DNA from: JANSWP01 sp041941305
GTDB lineage: Bacteria > Bacteroidota > Bacteroidia > Chitinophagales > Saprospiraceae
Length of the DNA stretch: 64,000 nt
Assembly: GCA_041941305.1 (NCBI GenBank)
Contig: JBGTQJ010000043.1
Coordinates: 13,139-77,138, forward strand
Reading direction: 5' to 3'
Shown here: in pieces, positions 36,304 to 45,098 of the stretch
Numbering within the stretch: the stretch's first letter is position 1
Layout: every line of letters starts with the position of its first letter
Made by a program: the position numbers and the translations under genes
The notes under the pieces: model-generated
Seen by the model: the letters and a program-made list of their open reading frames with translations, nothing else
The model's database searches: none
What the model was told of the DNA's origin: nothing

Positions 36304-36469
36304 ACTTTTTAGTTGATCCATTCAATCGGTAGGTCGTAAGTCAACATCACTATCCAATCTGATAAGTTGCATTTCGAGACGAGTAGTTATCTAATTGAGC
36401 TTTTTTAATCTTATGTCTGGAGCTGAAATAAATGATGAAGAACATTCAATTACTTGCCGATATAAAGGG

Positions 36470-36533
36470 TGCCAGTCTTTAGGTAAAATTTGAACCTCAG
36501 CACTGGCATCATAAAAAAAATAATTTTTTTTCT
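36470..36533 (+). terminator. Possible terminator after the cyclase gene
   Basis: TGCCAGT (36470) and ACTGGCA (36502), with inner AGGT/ACCT pairing, form a stem followed after 15 nt by a T-run at 36524-36531. It lies 170 bp past the cyclase stop. Confidence 0.4.
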
Positions 36534-36644
36534 CCCCCAGAACTTAACGTTTTTATGTTATTTGTATGTTTTTAAATGATTGATTACGAGGTGCTTGTAT
36601 GATATTTTTGCATACTCAATTCTAATTTTTCTTTTCATAAAATT

Positions 36645-36729
36645 TACGATTTCCAGAATTTACGAAAATAAAATTATACGATTTTCGAACAAATTTGCTT
36701 TATAGATGTAGTTTACTACGAATTTCGTA
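36645..36729. promoter_or_regulatory. Array of TACGA half-sites upstream of the RND exporter
   Basis: Four related motifs start at 36645 (TACGATTTCC), 36661 (TACGAAAATA), 36677 (TACGATTTTCGAA) and 36717 (TACGAATTTCGTA). The last is a perfect 6-1-6 palindrome, and the first three are spaced 16 bp. The array ends 46 bp before the exporter's ATG. It looks like an operator for a dimeric regulator; which one is unknown. Confidence 0.4.
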
Positions 36730-36775
36730 CTATTTGAATTTTGAAATAATAAAAACATCAAAATATCACTCGTTT

Positions 36776-39148
36776 ATGCAAGAACAAAAGCAATCAGAAA
36801 ACAAAAAAAACGCATTCACGGTAAAATGGGCTGAATGGGTTTTGAAAAGACGTTGGGTGGTTTTGTTTGGAACCATCATGCTGGCAATGGCAGCAGGGTA
36901 TGGAGGACAATTCCTGGGTTTCAATACGGACTACCGCGCCTTTTTTGGAGACGACAATCCACAACTGCAAGCTTTTACAGCACTACAGGAAAAGTACACG
37001 AAAGACGACAACGTATTTATTGTAATTAGCCCGGAAGATGGCGATGTTTTCAACCCAGAAACATTAGCTGCTGTGGAAGCATTGACAAAAGAAGCCTGGC
37101 AAACACCTTATTCTACAAGGGTGGATGCGATTACCAATTTTCAGCACACCAAAGCAGAAGGCGATGATTTGTATGTAGAAGATTTAATTGAAAATGCAGA
37201 AGAAAAAACACCGGAAGAATTGGCTTATATCAAAGAGGTAGCGGTTAATGAACCTTTACTGGTCAATCGATTGGTGAACGAAGATGGAACTTTGACAGCT
37301 GTAAATATAACTGTGCAAATTCCCGGAAAAGAACTGACGGAGAACGACGAAGTCACAGCTTTTGTTAGAAACCTGACAGATGAATTTGAAGCCAATAATC
37401 CCGGTTTGAAAACCTATTCCTCTGGGATGGTTATGCTCAACAATGCTTTTCAGGAGACTTCCCAAAATGACATGGCTACCCTGATTCCGCTCATGTTTTT
37501 GGTAATCATTTTTACGATTTGGTTAGCTACAAGAAGCCTGAGTGCTACCTTTTCAACGATAGTCATCATTATGCTATCCATCATGGCAGCCATGGGGATG
37601 GCAGGTTGGATGGGTATTAAACTAACGCCACCTTCTGCCTCAGCCCCTACAATTATCATGACTTTGGCGATTGCGGATAGTATCCACATACTCATTTCGC
37701 TTATACAGAATATGCGTGGTGGAATGGAGAAACGAGCAGCAATCGTTGAAAGTTTGCGGCTGAATTTCATGCCGGTTTTCATTACCAGTATTACCACAGT
37801 CATTGGTTTTTTGACATTAAACTTTAGTGATACCCCTCCATTTCACGATCTTGGAAACATAACGGCTATCGGCATGTTGGGTGCATTTTTATTTTCTGTG
37901 ACCACTTTGCCGGCTTTGATGTCCTTGCTTCCCTTGAAAGTAAAAGCAGTTGCCAAATCCAATGCAACAGGTACTGGTTTAATTGACCGATTGGCAGATT
38001 TTGTCATTGCCAACAATAAAAAGTTGCTTTGGGGATCCGCTTTCGGAATTGTACTGATTTCCTTGCTGGCACTACGCAATGATTTGAATGACGAGTTTGT
38101 TGAATACTTCAGTGAAAATGTAGAGTTCCGCACGGATACCGATTACATCAGCGACAACTTAACGGGTATTTATAATGTCGAATTTTCTTTGGGAGCAGGT
38201 GAAAGTGGTGGCGTAAATAATCCTGAATATTTGTCAAAACTGGATGAATTTGACACCTGGCTTTACGAGCAACCTGAGGTCGTTCATGTAAATAGCTTTT
38301 CGGAAATTGCCAGCCGAATCAACAAATCCATGCATGGTGACGACCCCACTTTTTATAAAGTTCCAGAGAGTCGGGATGAAGCTGCACAGTACCTTTTGCT
38401 ATATGAAATGAGCCTTCCATTTGGTTTGGATTTAAACAACCAGGTAAATGTAGACAAATCAGAAACCCGCTTTACAGTGACTACGACTAATCTATCAAGC
38501 TCCGAAATGATTGCTTTTACGGATCGTGCTGAAAACTGGCTAAGAAACCAGGCTCCGGATCATATGTTTACGCATGGGACAAGCGCGGCGAGTATGTTCT
38601 CCCATTTGTCCAAGCGTCAAATCAGCAGTATGATGACGGGAACAGCATTTGCTATCGCGTTGATCTCCTTCATCCTGATTTTGGCATTGAGAAGTTTCAA
38701 ATATGGAATACTCAGTCTCATCCCAAATTTGACGCCTGTAACAGTAGGATTTGGTATATGGGCAATGACCTCAGGATACATCAATTCAGGTATTGCCATT
38801 GTATTTGGTATGACGCTGGGAATTATCGTCGATGACACTGTCCACTTTATTTCAAAATACCTCCGGGCAAGGCGTGAGCAAGGTAAATCACCAGAAGAAG
38901 CTGTTCGATATGCTTTCTCGACCGTAGGAAGAGCATTAATAGCTACCACCTTGGTACTCACAGCAGGGTTCCTAGTTTTAGCACAATCTGACTTTGGTAT
39001 GAATTCAGGTATGGCAATGGTTTCCACCATAATCATCATCGTAGCACTGGTTATTGATTTCTTGTTATTACCAGGCTTATTGATAGCGATAGGAGGGAAG
39101 CAAGTGAAAAAAGAAGTTCAGCCTATCCCGGAATTGGTCAAGGCATAA
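36776..39148 (+). CDS. RND superfamily (MMPL-type) exporter
   Basis: The protein has 790 residues. The ATG at 36776 (MQEQKQSENKKN) precedes the first membrane helix (WVVLFGTIMLAMAAG). The layout is two repeats of one helix, a periplasmic loop and five helices: loop about 60-240, helices 240-420, loop 450-610, helices 615-780. Acidic residues in the fourth helix of each half (IADSIHI, IVDDTVHF) are where proton-coupling residues sit in RND proteins. At this size it belongs to the MMPL/HpnN-like branch that moves lipids or hydrophobic compounds, not the larger AcrB type. It is followed by a LolA-like protein and an outer-membrane barrel, a common set for envelope lipid transport. The substrate is unknown. 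Confidence 0.88.
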   Translation: MQEQKQSENKKNAFTVKWAEWVLKRRWVVLFGTIMLAMAAGYGGQFLGFNTDYRAFFGDDNPQLQAFTALQEKYTKDDNVFIVISPEDGDVFNPETLAAVEALTKEAWQTPYSTRVDAITNFQHTKAEGDDLYVEDLIENAEEKTPEELAYIKEVAVNEPLLVNRLVNEDGTLTAVNITVQIPGKELTENDEVTAFVRNLTDEFEANNPGLKTYSSGMVMLNNAFQETSQNDMATLIPLMFLVIIFTIWLATRSLSATFSTIVIIMLSIMAAMGMAGWMGIKLTPPSASAPTIIMTLAIADSIHILISLIQNMRGGMEKRAAIVESLRLNFMPVFITSITTVIGFLTLNFSDTPPFHDLGNITAIGMLGAFLFSVTTLPALMSLLPLKVKAVAKSNATGTGLIDRLADFVIANNKKLLWGSAFGIVLISLLALRNDLNDEFVEYFSENVEFRTDTDYISDNLTGIYNVEFSLGAGESGGVNNPEYLSKLDEFDTWLYEQPEVVHVNSFSEIASRINKSMHGDDPTFYKVPESRDEAAQYLLLYEMSLPFGLDLNNQVNVDKSETRFTVTTTNLSSSEMIAFTDRAENWLRNQAPDHMFTHGTSAASMFSHLSKRQISSMMTGTAFAIALISFILILALRSFKYGILSLIPNLTPVTVGFGIWAMTSGYINSGIAIVFGMTLGIIVDDTVHFISKYLRARREQGKSPEEAVRYAFSTVGRALIATTLVLTAGFLVLAQSDFGMNSGMAMVSTIIIIVALVIDFLLLPGLLIAIGGKQVKKEVQPIPELVKA

Positions 39149-39169
39149 AAAGAATTATCTAATGCCCTC

Positions 39170-39280
39170 GCCGCCTGTGGCGGCTCGGGAAAGAGGCTTG
39201 GAGGTAGAACACTATCGAAAGCATTTCGATAGTGTTCTACCTCCAAATCCCTCCCGTTTTCGCGGCAACGCCGCGAAAAC
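39170..39280. repeat. Cluster of three perfect hairpins between exporter and LolA-like genes
   Basis: Hairpin 1: GCCGCC-TGT-GGCGGC (39170-39184). Hairpin 2: 23-bp perfect stem with a 3-nt loop (39198-39220/39224-39246, core GGTAGAACACTATCGAAA). Hairpin 3: GTTTTCGCGGC-AAC-GCCGCGAAAAC (39256-39280). They fill the 150-bp gap between co-oriented genes. They may set different transcript levels by partial termination or mRNA stabilisation. Confidence 0.7.
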
Positions 39281-39298
39281 AAAACAAAATCATCAAAA

Positions 39299-40093
39299 AT
39301 GAAACTATTAAAAATCATTCTTCCAGTCTTTGTTTTTTTAAGTTTTTCAGTATCTGTTTTAATAGCACAACCTTTTGAAAATAAGGGTTTGCTCATCGCC
39401 AAAAAAGCAGAACAAGCTGATTTGGGTTTTGAAAGCACGACTGTCAACCTGAAAATGCTTTTGCGCAATAAAAATGGTCAGGTTAGTGAGCGAAGCCTTA
39501 GCAATAAAATTTTAGAATTGACCGAAGATGGTGACAAGTCACTGATCGTTTTCAATAGCCCAAGAGATGTAAAAGGCACTGCCACTTTAACCTATACACA
39601 CAAGGAAGGACCTGATGATCAATGGCTCTACCTGCCAGCTATCGCCAGGGTAAAACGCATTTCTTCCAACAATAAATCCGGACCATTTATGGGTAGCGAA
39701 TTTGCCTATGAAGATTTGTCCTCTCAGGAAGTAGAAAAATACACCTACAAATATTTGCGAGCAGAGCAATTGAATGGTTCAAAAACTGAATTGGTTGAGC
39801 GGGATCCAGTAGATGAAAAATCAGGCTATACCCGGCAATTGGTTTGGTTCAATGTAGACAAAGCTTATCGAATCGAAAAAGTGGAATTCTACGACCGGAA
39901 AAATGCACTGTTGAAGACATTGTCCTATCACAATTATAAGCAGTATGAAGGAAAGCACTGGCGTGCTGGAAAAATGCATATGGTGAATCACCAAACTGGA
40001 AAGGAGACGGAACTGGTTTTTGAAAATTATGCTTTCAAAACGGGTTTGACGGAAAATGATTTTACTCAAAATAGTTTGAAGCGAGCGAAGTAA
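39299..40093 (+). CDS. LolA-like outer-membrane lipoprotein-sorting protein
   Basis: The protein has 264 residues with a signal peptide ending at LIAQ. The mature protein matches the LolA-like periplasmic family often annotated as outer-membrane lipoprotein-sorting protein (MLLRNKNGQVSERSLSNKI, FNSPRDVKGTATLTYTHKEG, YLPAIARVKRISS, MGSEFAYEDLSSQEVEKYTYKYL). These proteins have an open beta-barrel with a hydrophobic cavity for acyl chains. It lies between the RND exporter and a beta-barrel gene, so it probably ferries a lipid or hydrophobic compound across the periplasm for that system and is not the general LolA. Confidence 0.85.
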   Translation: MKLLKIILPVFVFLSFSVSVLIAQPFENKGLLIAKKAEQADLGFESTTVNLKMLLRNKNGQVSERSLSNKILELTEDGDKSLIVFNSPRDVKGTATLTYTHKEGPDDQWLYLPAIARVKRISSNNKSGPFMGSEFAYEDLSSQEVEKYTYKYLRAEQLNGSKTELVERDPVDEKSGYTRQLVWFNVDKAYRIEKVEFYDRKNALLKTLSYHNYKQYEGKHWRAGKMHMVNHQTGKETELVFENYAFKTGLTENDFTQNSLKRAK

Positions 40094-40099
40094 TGATTT

Positions 40100-40134
40100 A
40101 GGCTTTAGGCTGGCATTTAGCCGGCCTAAAGCCT
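40100..40134. terminator. Intercistronic hairpin
   Basis: A 15-bp stem with one mismatch (AGGCTTTAGGCTGGC and GCCGGCCTAAAGCCT) and a 5-nt loop starts 7 bp after the LolA-like stop. There is no long T-run, so it may attenuate or stabilise rather than terminate. Confidence 0.5.
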
Positions 40135-40165
40135 TTGCTCCCTCACTTAAAATCCATTTTAAAAA

Positions 40166-41365
40166 ATGCTAAACCACTTTTTCAAATCCCTTTTGATAGT
40201 CCTGATTTCTTCGGGAACTGCTTTTTCTCAGGAAGAGCGCAAGCTTTATTCTGAATTTGGACTGGATGTTATGTTTGATCACCGATTTTTCCCAAAAAAA
40301 GGACTGTATCCTGGTCAGCATAAACATTACACCGGAATTGCCATCGAGCCGGAGTATTATCTGGAATGGGCTAATGGCAATCAAAGGTTCCAGTTCAAAG
40401 GATTTGCCAGATTGGATCAGGATAAGAATAGGACACATTGGGATATTCGGGAGCTTTACTGGCAAGGCATCAAAAACAATTGGGAGCTGAGCCTGGGAGC
40501 GAAAAAGGTATTTTGGGGAGTCGCGGAGTCAGCACATCTGGTAGATATTGTCAATCAAACGGATTTTGTGGAAAGCTTTGATGGAGAACAGAAATTGGGG
40601 CAACCAATGGCACAATTGAGTTATGCTGGGAACTTTGGTACGCTTGATTTCTTTGTGATGCCTTTTTTTAGAAAGCGACAATTTCCAGGGGAAGAAGGTC
40701 GGTTACGAACGCCTTTTCTGATAGAAAAAGACGATATCCAATTTGAAACAGATGCCGAAGAATGGCACCCGGATTTTGCGTTTCGATGGTCTAATTCCTT
40801 GAGTGTCTTTGATCTGGGACTGAGTTATTTCTATGGCAATGGAAGAGAACCTTTGTTTGAATGGAATCCCGATAACAATGTTTTTGATCTCTACTATCCA
40901 CTCAGTCATCAAATAGGATTGGACTTCCAGGCGATTACAGGTGCCTGGATTTGGAAATTCGAAAGCATATACCGAGACAATGACTTTCAAAATATGTTCG
41001 CCCTGGCTGCTGGTTTTGAATATACCTTTTCCAATATTAAAGACAGTGGCATCGATGTAGGGGTCATTGGAGAATATTTATTCGACAATCGCGATGAATT
41101 GGCACTAAGTGGTTTGGACAATGATCTATTTGTTGGAAGCCGGCTCGCTTTCAATGATGTCCAAAGTACCGAGATTCTCTTTGGTGGAATTTTGGACTTG
41201 AACAAAAGCAGTAAATTATTGAGCCTGGAAGCCAGTCGAAGATTTGGGGAAAGCTGGAAAGTAGAATTAGAAACTCGTTTTTTGATAGATATAGCTGAAG
41301 AAGAATTCTTGTATTTCCTCCGAAATGACAGCTTTTTACAATTTCGATTGGTCAAGTTCTTTTAG
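40166..41365 (+). CDS. Outer-membrane beta-barrel protein of the exporter operon (DUF1302-like)
   Basis: The protein has 399 residues with a signal peptide (LLIVLISSGTAFSQ). The mature part is a beta-barrel (FQFKGFARLDQDKNRTHWDI, WELSLGAKKVFWGVAES, VDIVNQTDF) and ends in aromatic Phe (QFRLVKFF). The AHLVDIVNQTD type motif recalls DUF1302/alginate-export-like barrels, which in proteobacteria lie next to RND exporters and a periplasmic lipid-binding protein. The same order holds here: exporter, LolA-like protein, barrel. It is therefore likely to be the outer-membrane component of a trans-envelope system. Confidence 0.75.
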   Translation: MLNHFFKSLLIVLISSGTAFSQEERKLYSEFGLDVMFDHRFFPKKGLYPGQHKHYTGIAIEPEYYLEWANGNQRFQFKGFARLDQDKNRTHWDIRELYWQGIKNNWELSLGAKKVFWGVAESAHLVDIVNQTDFVESFDGEQKLGQPMAQLSYAGNFGTLDFFVMPFFRKRQFPGEEGRLRTPFLIEKDDIQFETDAEEWHPDFAFRWSNSLSVFDLGLSYFYGNGREPLFEWNPDNNVFDLYYPLSHQIGLDFQAITGAWIWKFESIYRDNDFQNMFALAAGFEYTFSNIKDSGIDVGVIGEYLFDNRDELALSGLDNDLFVGSRLAFNDVQSTEILFGGILDLNKSSKLLSLEASRRFGESWKVELETRFLIDIAEEEFLYFLRNDSFLQFRLVKFF

Positions 41366-41477
41366 CTTCCAAAAAAGAACTTGAGATGGCAATAGCCGCC
41401 GCATGTTCTTAAAATATTTTCGTTTTTTTGTTGCTGTTCTAAAAAAAACATCAGACAGCACCTTCAAAAACGAAAAA

Positions 41478-43580
41478 ATGGCGGAAACACCATCCTTTCA
41501 GCATGTCGATTACCTCTGGGATGACGCAAAAGCAAAATCTTTGGGCGATGACCAAATTGCCCTATTCCTTTACCGTTCCAACCTTCTTGGAGCAGATCTT
41601 CGAATTACCAATTTTGGCGGTGGAAATACTTCCTGTAAAACGATTGAAAAAGACCCATTGACAGGTGAAGACGCTGAAGTGATGTGGGTCAAAGGATCCG
41701 GAGGAGATATTGGAACGCTTACCAGGGAAGGCATTGCAGGACTTTATGTCAATCGTTTGCACAATCTCAAAAATGTTTATCGAGGGCTGGCATTTGAAGA
41801 TGAAATCGTTCCCCTTTACTACCATTGTTTGTACGATTTGGATAGCCGGGCTCCTTCCATTGATACTGCTTTGCATGGTTTATTGCCTTTTAAGCATATC
41901 GACCATTTGCATCCAGATGCATTAATTGGAGTAGCTGCCGCTAAAGGGAGTAAAGAAATCACCAAAGAAATATGGAGAGATACAATGGGTTGGGTACCCT
42001 GGCAACGTCCCGGCTTTGATTTGGGCTTGCAGTTGGAAAAATGCTTGAATGACAATCCAGGTATCCGGGGAATTGTTTTGGGTGGTCATGGACTATTTAC
42101 CTGGGGAGACACTGCTTATGAATGTTATTTAAATAGCCTGGAAGTTATCGAAACTGCAGCAAAATTTATCGAGGAAAGAGTGGGGAACAAAAGGGCTGTT
42201 TTTGGTGGAATGAAAATAGAAAGTCTTTCAGCCGAAGCGCGAAAAAAACAAGCCGCACAACTTGCTCCAATTCTAAGGGGTTTGTGTTCCAGCCACAAAA
42301 GGATGATAGGACATTTTACAGATGATAAGCGGGTTTTGGAATTTATCAATAGTCAGGATCTGGAAAAACTGGCGCCATTGGGCACTTCCTGCCCCGATCA
42401 TTTTTTGAGAACAAAAATCAAACCTTTGGTATTGAATTTAGCCTCCGGAGCAGATTTGTCTGATAGTCAGGAAGTAAAAAAACGTATTGAGCCACTTTTT
42501 AAACAGTACCGGGAAGATTATTCTGAATATTACGAAAGCTGCAAATATCCCAATAGTCCTGCCATTCGTGACCCCAATCCTGTGGTCATTCTCTATCCCG
42601 GAGTAGGCATGTTTACGTTCGCCAAAAATAAGCAGACTGCCAGGGTTGCTGCTGAGTTTTACATCAATGCAATAAATGTGATGCGGGGTGCGGAAGCCAT
42701 TTCAGAATACACAGCATTACCGCGTCAGGAGGCTTTCAATATCGAATATTGGTTACTGGAGGAAGCAAAACTGCAACGACAGCCACCAGAAAAACCGCTA
42801 TCTAGAAGCGTTGCCCTTATTACAGGAGCAGGAGGGGGGATTGGAAAAGCCATTGCAGAAAAATTGGCTGCTGAAGGTGCCAATGTGGTTTTGACAGATC
42901 TAATCGAAGATCGTTTGAAAGCAGCCAATACAAGTTTCAAAAGAGATACTTCCACCTATGCAATCTGTGATGTTTCTGATCCTGATTCGATTGAGCAGGC
43001 TTATGAAACTGCATGTTTGGAATTTGGAGGTGTAGATATCATTATCCACAGTGCAGGGCTTGCCATTTCAAAACCTTTGACAGAAATGGAATCCAAAGAT
43101 TGGGACATTTTACAGGATGTGATGGTTAAAGGGCAATTCAATTTGGCAAAAGCTGGGGTGGACATTCTCAGAAAACAAGGATTTGGAGGAGATATCGTAA
43201 ATATTGCAAGCAAAAATGGCTTGGTGTCTGGACCCAACAATGTGGGATATGGCACAGCCAAAGCCGCTCAGCAACATATGACGCGTTTGCTGGCAGCAGA
43301 ATTGGGCAAGGAAAAAATTCGAGTGAATACCGTCAATCCAGATGGCGTAATTATTGGAAGCAAAATATGGGAAGGAGGCTGGGCCGAAGGACGAGCTAAA
43401 GCTTATGGAATTACCGTAGAAGAATTGCCAGCCTTTTATGCCAAACGCAATTTGATGAATGAAATCATTAGACCTGAAGATGTCGCAAATGCGGTATTTG
43501 CACTGGTTTCAATTTTGGATAAAACTACAGGGAATATGATCAATGTGGATGGTGGAATGGCGAGTGCATTTGTGAGGTGA
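41478..43580 (+). CDS. Bifunctional rhamnulose-1-phosphate aldolase / short-chain dehydrogenase
   Basis: The protein has 700 residues. The ATG at 41478 (MAETPSFQHVDYLWDDAKA) matches the family's usual start; the upstream frame is not credible. Residues 1-440 are a class II aldolase (FGGGNTSCK; zinc ligands in HIDHLHPDA and GGHGLFTWG). Residues about 455-700 are a short-chain dehydrogenase (VALITGAGGGIGKAIAEKL; catalytic Ser and Tyr-Lys in NIASKNG and YGTAKAA). In rhamnose catabolism this fusion splits L-rhamnulose-1-phosphate to DHAP and lactaldehyde and then converts the aldehyde. No other rhamnose genes are in the window, so the substrate here may differ. Confidence 0.9.
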   Translation: MAETPSFQHVDYLWDDAKAKSLGDDQIALFLYRSNLLGADLRITNFGGGNTSCKTIEKDPLTGEDAEVMWVKGSGGDIGTLTREGIAGLYVNRLHNLKNVYRGLAFEDEIVPLYYHCLYDLDSRAPSIDTALHGLLPFKHIDHLHPDALIGVAAAKGSKEITKEIWRDTMGWVPWQRPGFDLGLQLEKCLNDNPGIRGIVLGGHGLFTWGDTAYECYLNSLEVIETAAKFIEERVGNKRAVFGGMKIESLSAEARKKQAAQLAPILRGLCSSHKRMIGHFTDDKRVLEFINSQDLEKLAPLGTSCPDHFLRTKIKPLVLNLASGADLSDSQEVKKRIEPLFKQYREDYSEYYESCKYPNSPAIRDPNPVVILYPGVGMFTFAKNKQTARVAAEFYINAINVMRGAEAISEYTALPRQEAFNIEYWLLEEAKLQRQPPEKPLSRSVALITGAGGGIGKAIAEKLAAEGANVVLTDLIEDRLKAANTSFKRDTSTYAICDVSDPDSIEQAYETACLEFGGVDIIIHSAGLAISKPLTEMESKDWDILQDVMVKGQFNLAKAGVDILRKQGFGGDIVNIASKNGLVSGPNNVGYGTAKAAQQHMTRLLAAELGKEKIRVNTVNPDGVIIGSKIWEGGWAEGRAKAYGITVEELPAFYAKRNLMNEIIRPEDVANAVFALVSILDKTTGNMINVDGGMASAFVR

Positions 43581-43591
43581 TTTTGTTTTTT

Positions 43592-43642
43592 AGATGTCAG
43601 ACCGCGTTGTACGGCAAATACGTACAACGCGGTCTGACATCT
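43592..43642. repeat. REP-like hairpin, 22-bp perfect stem
   Basis: Stem 43592-43613 and 43621-43642 (AGATGTCAGACCGCGTTGTACG and its complement arm) with a 7-nt loop. The outer part (CAGACCGCG/CGCGGTCTGAC) is shared with the hairpin at 61823-61879, so it belongs to a dispersed family. It also sits where a terminator of the aldolase gene would be expected. Confidence 0.7.
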
Positions 43643-43679
43643 AATAGTTATTTTAACCAGTTTTAGAAATAATGGAATT

Positions 43680-45053
43680 ATGAAAGTGAAAAAAGAAATA
43701 CAAGTCACTGACTATCAATTGATTAAAAGAATACCTTTTTTTGCTCTTATTGTCATGTTTGGTTACCTGGTGAGTTGTTCGCCTACCAAAAAACTACAAA
43801 CTTCCCTTCCAATTCAGCTTGAAAAATCATTTGTTTTCCAAAAAAGCTTTACTGGATTTGCACTGTACGATCCGGATAAAGAGAAAATGATTTATGAACA
43901 CCATTCCGATAAATATTTCACACCCGCTTCGAATACCAAGATTTTCACGCTATATACTTGCCTCAATGTGCTGGATGATTTTATGCCTGGCATCCAGTAT
44001 GTCAAACAAGGAGATTCCCTGATATTTTGGGGTACGGGTAATCCCGGTTTTTTACATCCTTATATCGAAGATAATGGTGCAGTGTTTAATTTTTTGAAAA
44101 ACGTGGATGAAGATTTGTACTTCTGCCCAAACAATTTTCAGGATAAGCGGTTTGGCTCTGGATGGGCTTGGGATGATTTTCCTTACTATTATCAGCCAGA
44201 GCGTTCTCCATTTCCAATTTTTGGCAATGTCGTTTTATTTAAAAGAGATACCTTGAATAAAGGCTTTACAGTGCAACCTCCCATATTCAACAATTACGTA
44301 AATTTTGATCCCGATTTGGGTGGAGCTAAGCCCCAATTTAAGCGTGGAGAAGACAACAATGATTTTAAATACAATGCTCAGGCTTTTTCCGGTACAGGCT
44401 ATTTAAAAGAAATACCCTTTAAGTATTCAGATGAGCTTTTTATTGATTTGCTGGAAGATACCCTTAAGCGGGATGTTCATTTGTTGGATGTCGATATTTT
44501 GCCAGATGCCTTTCCCGATAGCGAAGAACTCTATAGTGGTGGACAGAGCGAATTGTATCGCTTTTTGATGCAACACAGTGACAATTTTATCGCGGAGCAA
44601 TTGATGTTGATGTGCTCCAACCGTCTTTTTGACACCCTCAATGTTTCTATGACTATCCAATATGCCAAGGATTCATTATTGAATGATTTGCCTGATGAGC
44701 CCTTGTGGTACGATGGTTCTGGGCTTTCAAGGTACAATATGTTTACACCTCGGTCAATCGTGAAACTGCTTCACAAAATTTACCAAACCATTCCCCAGGA
44801 ACGCATTCTCGCCATTTTTCCATCAGGAGGTGTTTCCGGAACCATCAAGGACTGGTATAGTGGCACAGAAGGAGCATATGTTTTTGCCAAAACGGGCACC
44901 TTGCGAAACAAGCATTGCTTGAGTGGCTATTTAAAAACCAAAAAAGGTAAAATCCTGATTTTCAGTTTTATGCATAATAATTTTAAAGGAAGTTCCAGAC
45001 CTTTAAAAATTGAAATGGAAAAGATCTTGCGAAGTATTTATGAAGAATTTTAG
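43680..45053 (+). CDS. dacB: D-alanyl-D-alanine carboxypeptidase/endopeptidase, PBP4 (S13) family lipoprotein
   Basis: The protein has 457 residues. The N-terminus has a lipobox LVSC, so it is probably anchored in the periplasm as a lipoprotein. The three penicillin-binding motifs are present: SxxK as SNTK (in FTPASNTKIF), SxN as SDN (QHSDNFIAEQ), and KTG as AKTGTLRN. YDGSGLSRYN is also typical of S13 enzymes. It trims D-Ala or cuts cross-links in peptidoglycan. The protein is of normal length for Bacteroidota members. It appears to be monocistronic, with a membrane protein gene 45 bp downstream that may be co-transcribed. Confidence 0.9.
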   Translation: MKVKKEIQVTDYQLIKRIPFFALIVMFGYLVSCSPTKKLQTSLPIQLEKSFVFQKSFTGFALYDPDKEKMIYEHHSDKYFTPASNTKIFTLYTCLNVLDDFMPGIQYVKQGDSLIFWGTGNPGFLHPYIEDNGAVFNFLKNVDEDLYFCPNNFQDKRFGSGWAWDDFPYYYQPERSPFPIFGNVVLFKRDTLNKGFTVQPPIFNNYVNFDPDLGGAKPQFKRGEDNNDFKYNAQAFSGTGYLKEIPFKYSDELFIDLLEDTLKRDVHLLDVDILPDAFPDSEELYSGGQSELYRFLMQHSDNFIAEQLMLMCSNRLFDTLNVSMTIQYAKDSLLNDLPDEPLWYDGSGLSRYNMFTPRSIVKLLHKIYQTIPQERILAIFPSGGVSGTIKDWYSGTEGAYVFAKTGTLRNKHCLSGYLKTKKGKILIFSFMHNNFKGSSRPLKIEMEKILRSIYEEF

Positions 45054-45098
45054 AACCTTTGAGTTGTCTTTGGGAAGAAACAGTGAAACAAACCATCA

